Source: Fodinibacter sp963747405 (GTDB taxonomy: Bacteria > Actinomycetota > Actinomycetes > Actinomycetales > Dermatophilaceae). Taken from it: a stretch of 64,000 bases of DNA. Below the pieces are notes generated by a model, which was not told where the DNA came from, did not search any database, and saw nothing but the letters and a program-made list of their open reading frames with translations. Below are positions 63,275 to 64,000 of this stretch, piece after piece. The stretch lies in NCBI GenBank assembly GCA_963747405.1, contig CAVVFG010000019.1, positions 202,268 through 266,267 of the forward strand, in the 5' to 3' direction. Made by a program: the position numbers and the translations under genes. How positions within the stretch are numbered: the stretch's first letter is position 1; the number at the start of each line of letters is the position of its first letter.

Positions 63275-64000
63275 GTGACCCCCGAACAGCTCTCGGCCGC
63301 GATCCGTGCCGCGCTCCAGTCCGCCGTCGACGCCGGTGACCTCGGGTGTCACCGTGCCCGCGGAGGTCCGGGTCGAGCGTCCGCGCAACCGCAACCACGG
63401 GGACTGAGTCGGGCCCCAACGTGGCCCTCCAGCTCGCCAAGGGCGCCGGCGTCCCGCCACGCGACCTGGCGACGGCGCTCGCCACCCACCTCGCCGACTG
63501 TCCCCGGGGTGGAAGGCGGTCGACGTCGCCGGGCCCGGGTTCCTCAACATCACGCTGGAGGCCGCGAGCGCTGGCGAGCTCGCCCGCGCGATCGTCGAGG
63601 CCGGGGCCACCTACGGGCACAGCACCGCCGAGGCCGGGCGGGTGGTCAACCTCGAGTTCATCTCGGCCAACCCATCGCACCGTCCACCATCGGCCACACC
63701 CGGTGGGCGGCGCTGGGCGACTCGATGCGCCGCCTGCTCACCGCGGCCGGGGCACAGGTGGCGGCCGAGTACTACATCAACGACGCCGGCGCCCAGATGG
63801 ACAAGTTCGGGGCCTCGGTGCTGGCTCGGGCCGCCGGCCAGGCGCCGCCGGAGGATGGCTACCCGGGCGAGTACGTCGCCGACCGGGCGGCGGAGGTGCT
63901 GGCCCTGCGCCCCGACCTTCTCGAGCTGCCGCACGACGAGGCCGTCGCCGTCGCCCGCGACCTCGGCTACACCGCCCAGCTCGCCGCCATCCGGCGCACC
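63275..64000 (+). pseudogene. argS: Arginyl-tRNA synthetase, 5' part with several frameshifts (partial)
   Basis: ArgS joins arginine to tRNA-Arg. The GTG start gives MTPEQLSAAIRAALQSA. The alignment with ArgS then needs four frame changes: about +1 near the GGG at 63344, a change between an in-frame TGA (63405-63407) and 63417, about +2 near 63502-63512 (CCCCGGGG), and about -1 at 63672-63688, inside the NPTGPLHIGH region. After that the frame is clean to the right edge (GHTRWAALGDSMRRLLTAAG, EYYINDAGAQMDKFG). Because ArgS is essential, a local sequence error is more likely than a dead gene, unless a second argS exists. Confidence 0.85.

Overview
The window is a high-GC actinobacterial chromosome segment. 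The gene content points to the order Micrococcales and probably the family Intrasporangiaceae (Janibacter, Knoellia, Phycicoccus or Tetrasphaera type). The evidence is the fused Kgd/SucA protein, SigR-RsrA next to a 24-residue bL37 ribosomal protein, nickel SOD with SodX, HisN-type histidinol phosphatase, UPF0182, DUF5679, DUF6104 and PPA1309 proteins. GTG and TTG starts are frequent, and GTGA, ATGA or TGATG stop/start overlaps are common, so many genes sit in tightly coupled operons. I place it at family level by inference only. I see no phage, transposase, integrase, CRISPR or plasmid functions: this is core chromosome.

Layout. 0-8 kb: small DNA-repair and housekeeping proteins (HhH-GPD protein, zinc ribbon, UbiB-like kinase, truncated ThiF-like protein, DUF5679, M48 peptidase, Nudix hydrolase, DUF2342 protein, MoaE, YlbL protease, PPA1309 protein). 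8.3-18.1 kb: UPF0182 membrane protein, initiator tRNA-Met, class II amidotransferase, type II NADH dehydrogenase, a catalytic/non-catalytic M16 peptidase pair, O6-alkylguanine repair and HisN. 18.3-24.3 kb: a complete peptide/nickel-type ABC importer (SBP, two permeases, two ATPases) with an intercistronic hairpin after the SBP gene. 24.3-28.8 kb: rsgA-aroA-doxX on the minus strand, then SRAP and an alpha/beta hydrolase. 28.8-33.0 kb: thiol-stress sigma factor sigR with its anti-sigma factor rsrA, preceded by a match to the SigR consensus promoter; bL37; and a three-gene cassette of a small secreted peptide plus two membrane-anchored degenerate HD proteins.

33.0-43.1 kb: ManA; a minus-strand operon that runs amino-acid ABC importer - sodX - sodN; malic enzyme; and the four dTDP-L-rhamnose genes split as divergent rfbA-rfbC and rfbB-rfbD around a DksA/TraR-like gene. 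43.1-55.1 kb: methyltransferase, quinone-reductase-like MDR, hydrolases, DUF6104, the large kgd gene, an ABC-2 type exporter and a pair of CNNM/CBS membrane proteins. 55.3-61.4 kb: two NarL-type two-component systems of the same architecture flanking a lipoprotein. 61.4-64 kb: small membrane protein, EamA transporter, tRNA-Arg(CCG), a receiver-domain protein and argS.

The last 1.5 kb is abnormal. The receiver gene needs one frame change. argS needs four frame changes and contains an in-frame TGA before its sequence becomes clean again. The EamA frame reads straight through the antisense tRNA. Because argS is essential and most of the changes fall in or beside G/C homopolymers, local sequence error is the leading explanation, but a decayed duplicate is possible.

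Most novel candidates: the secreted-peptide plus twin membrane-HD cassette, the sodX-sodN genes inside an amino-acid importer operon, and the doubled HK-RR cassettes around a lipoprotein.
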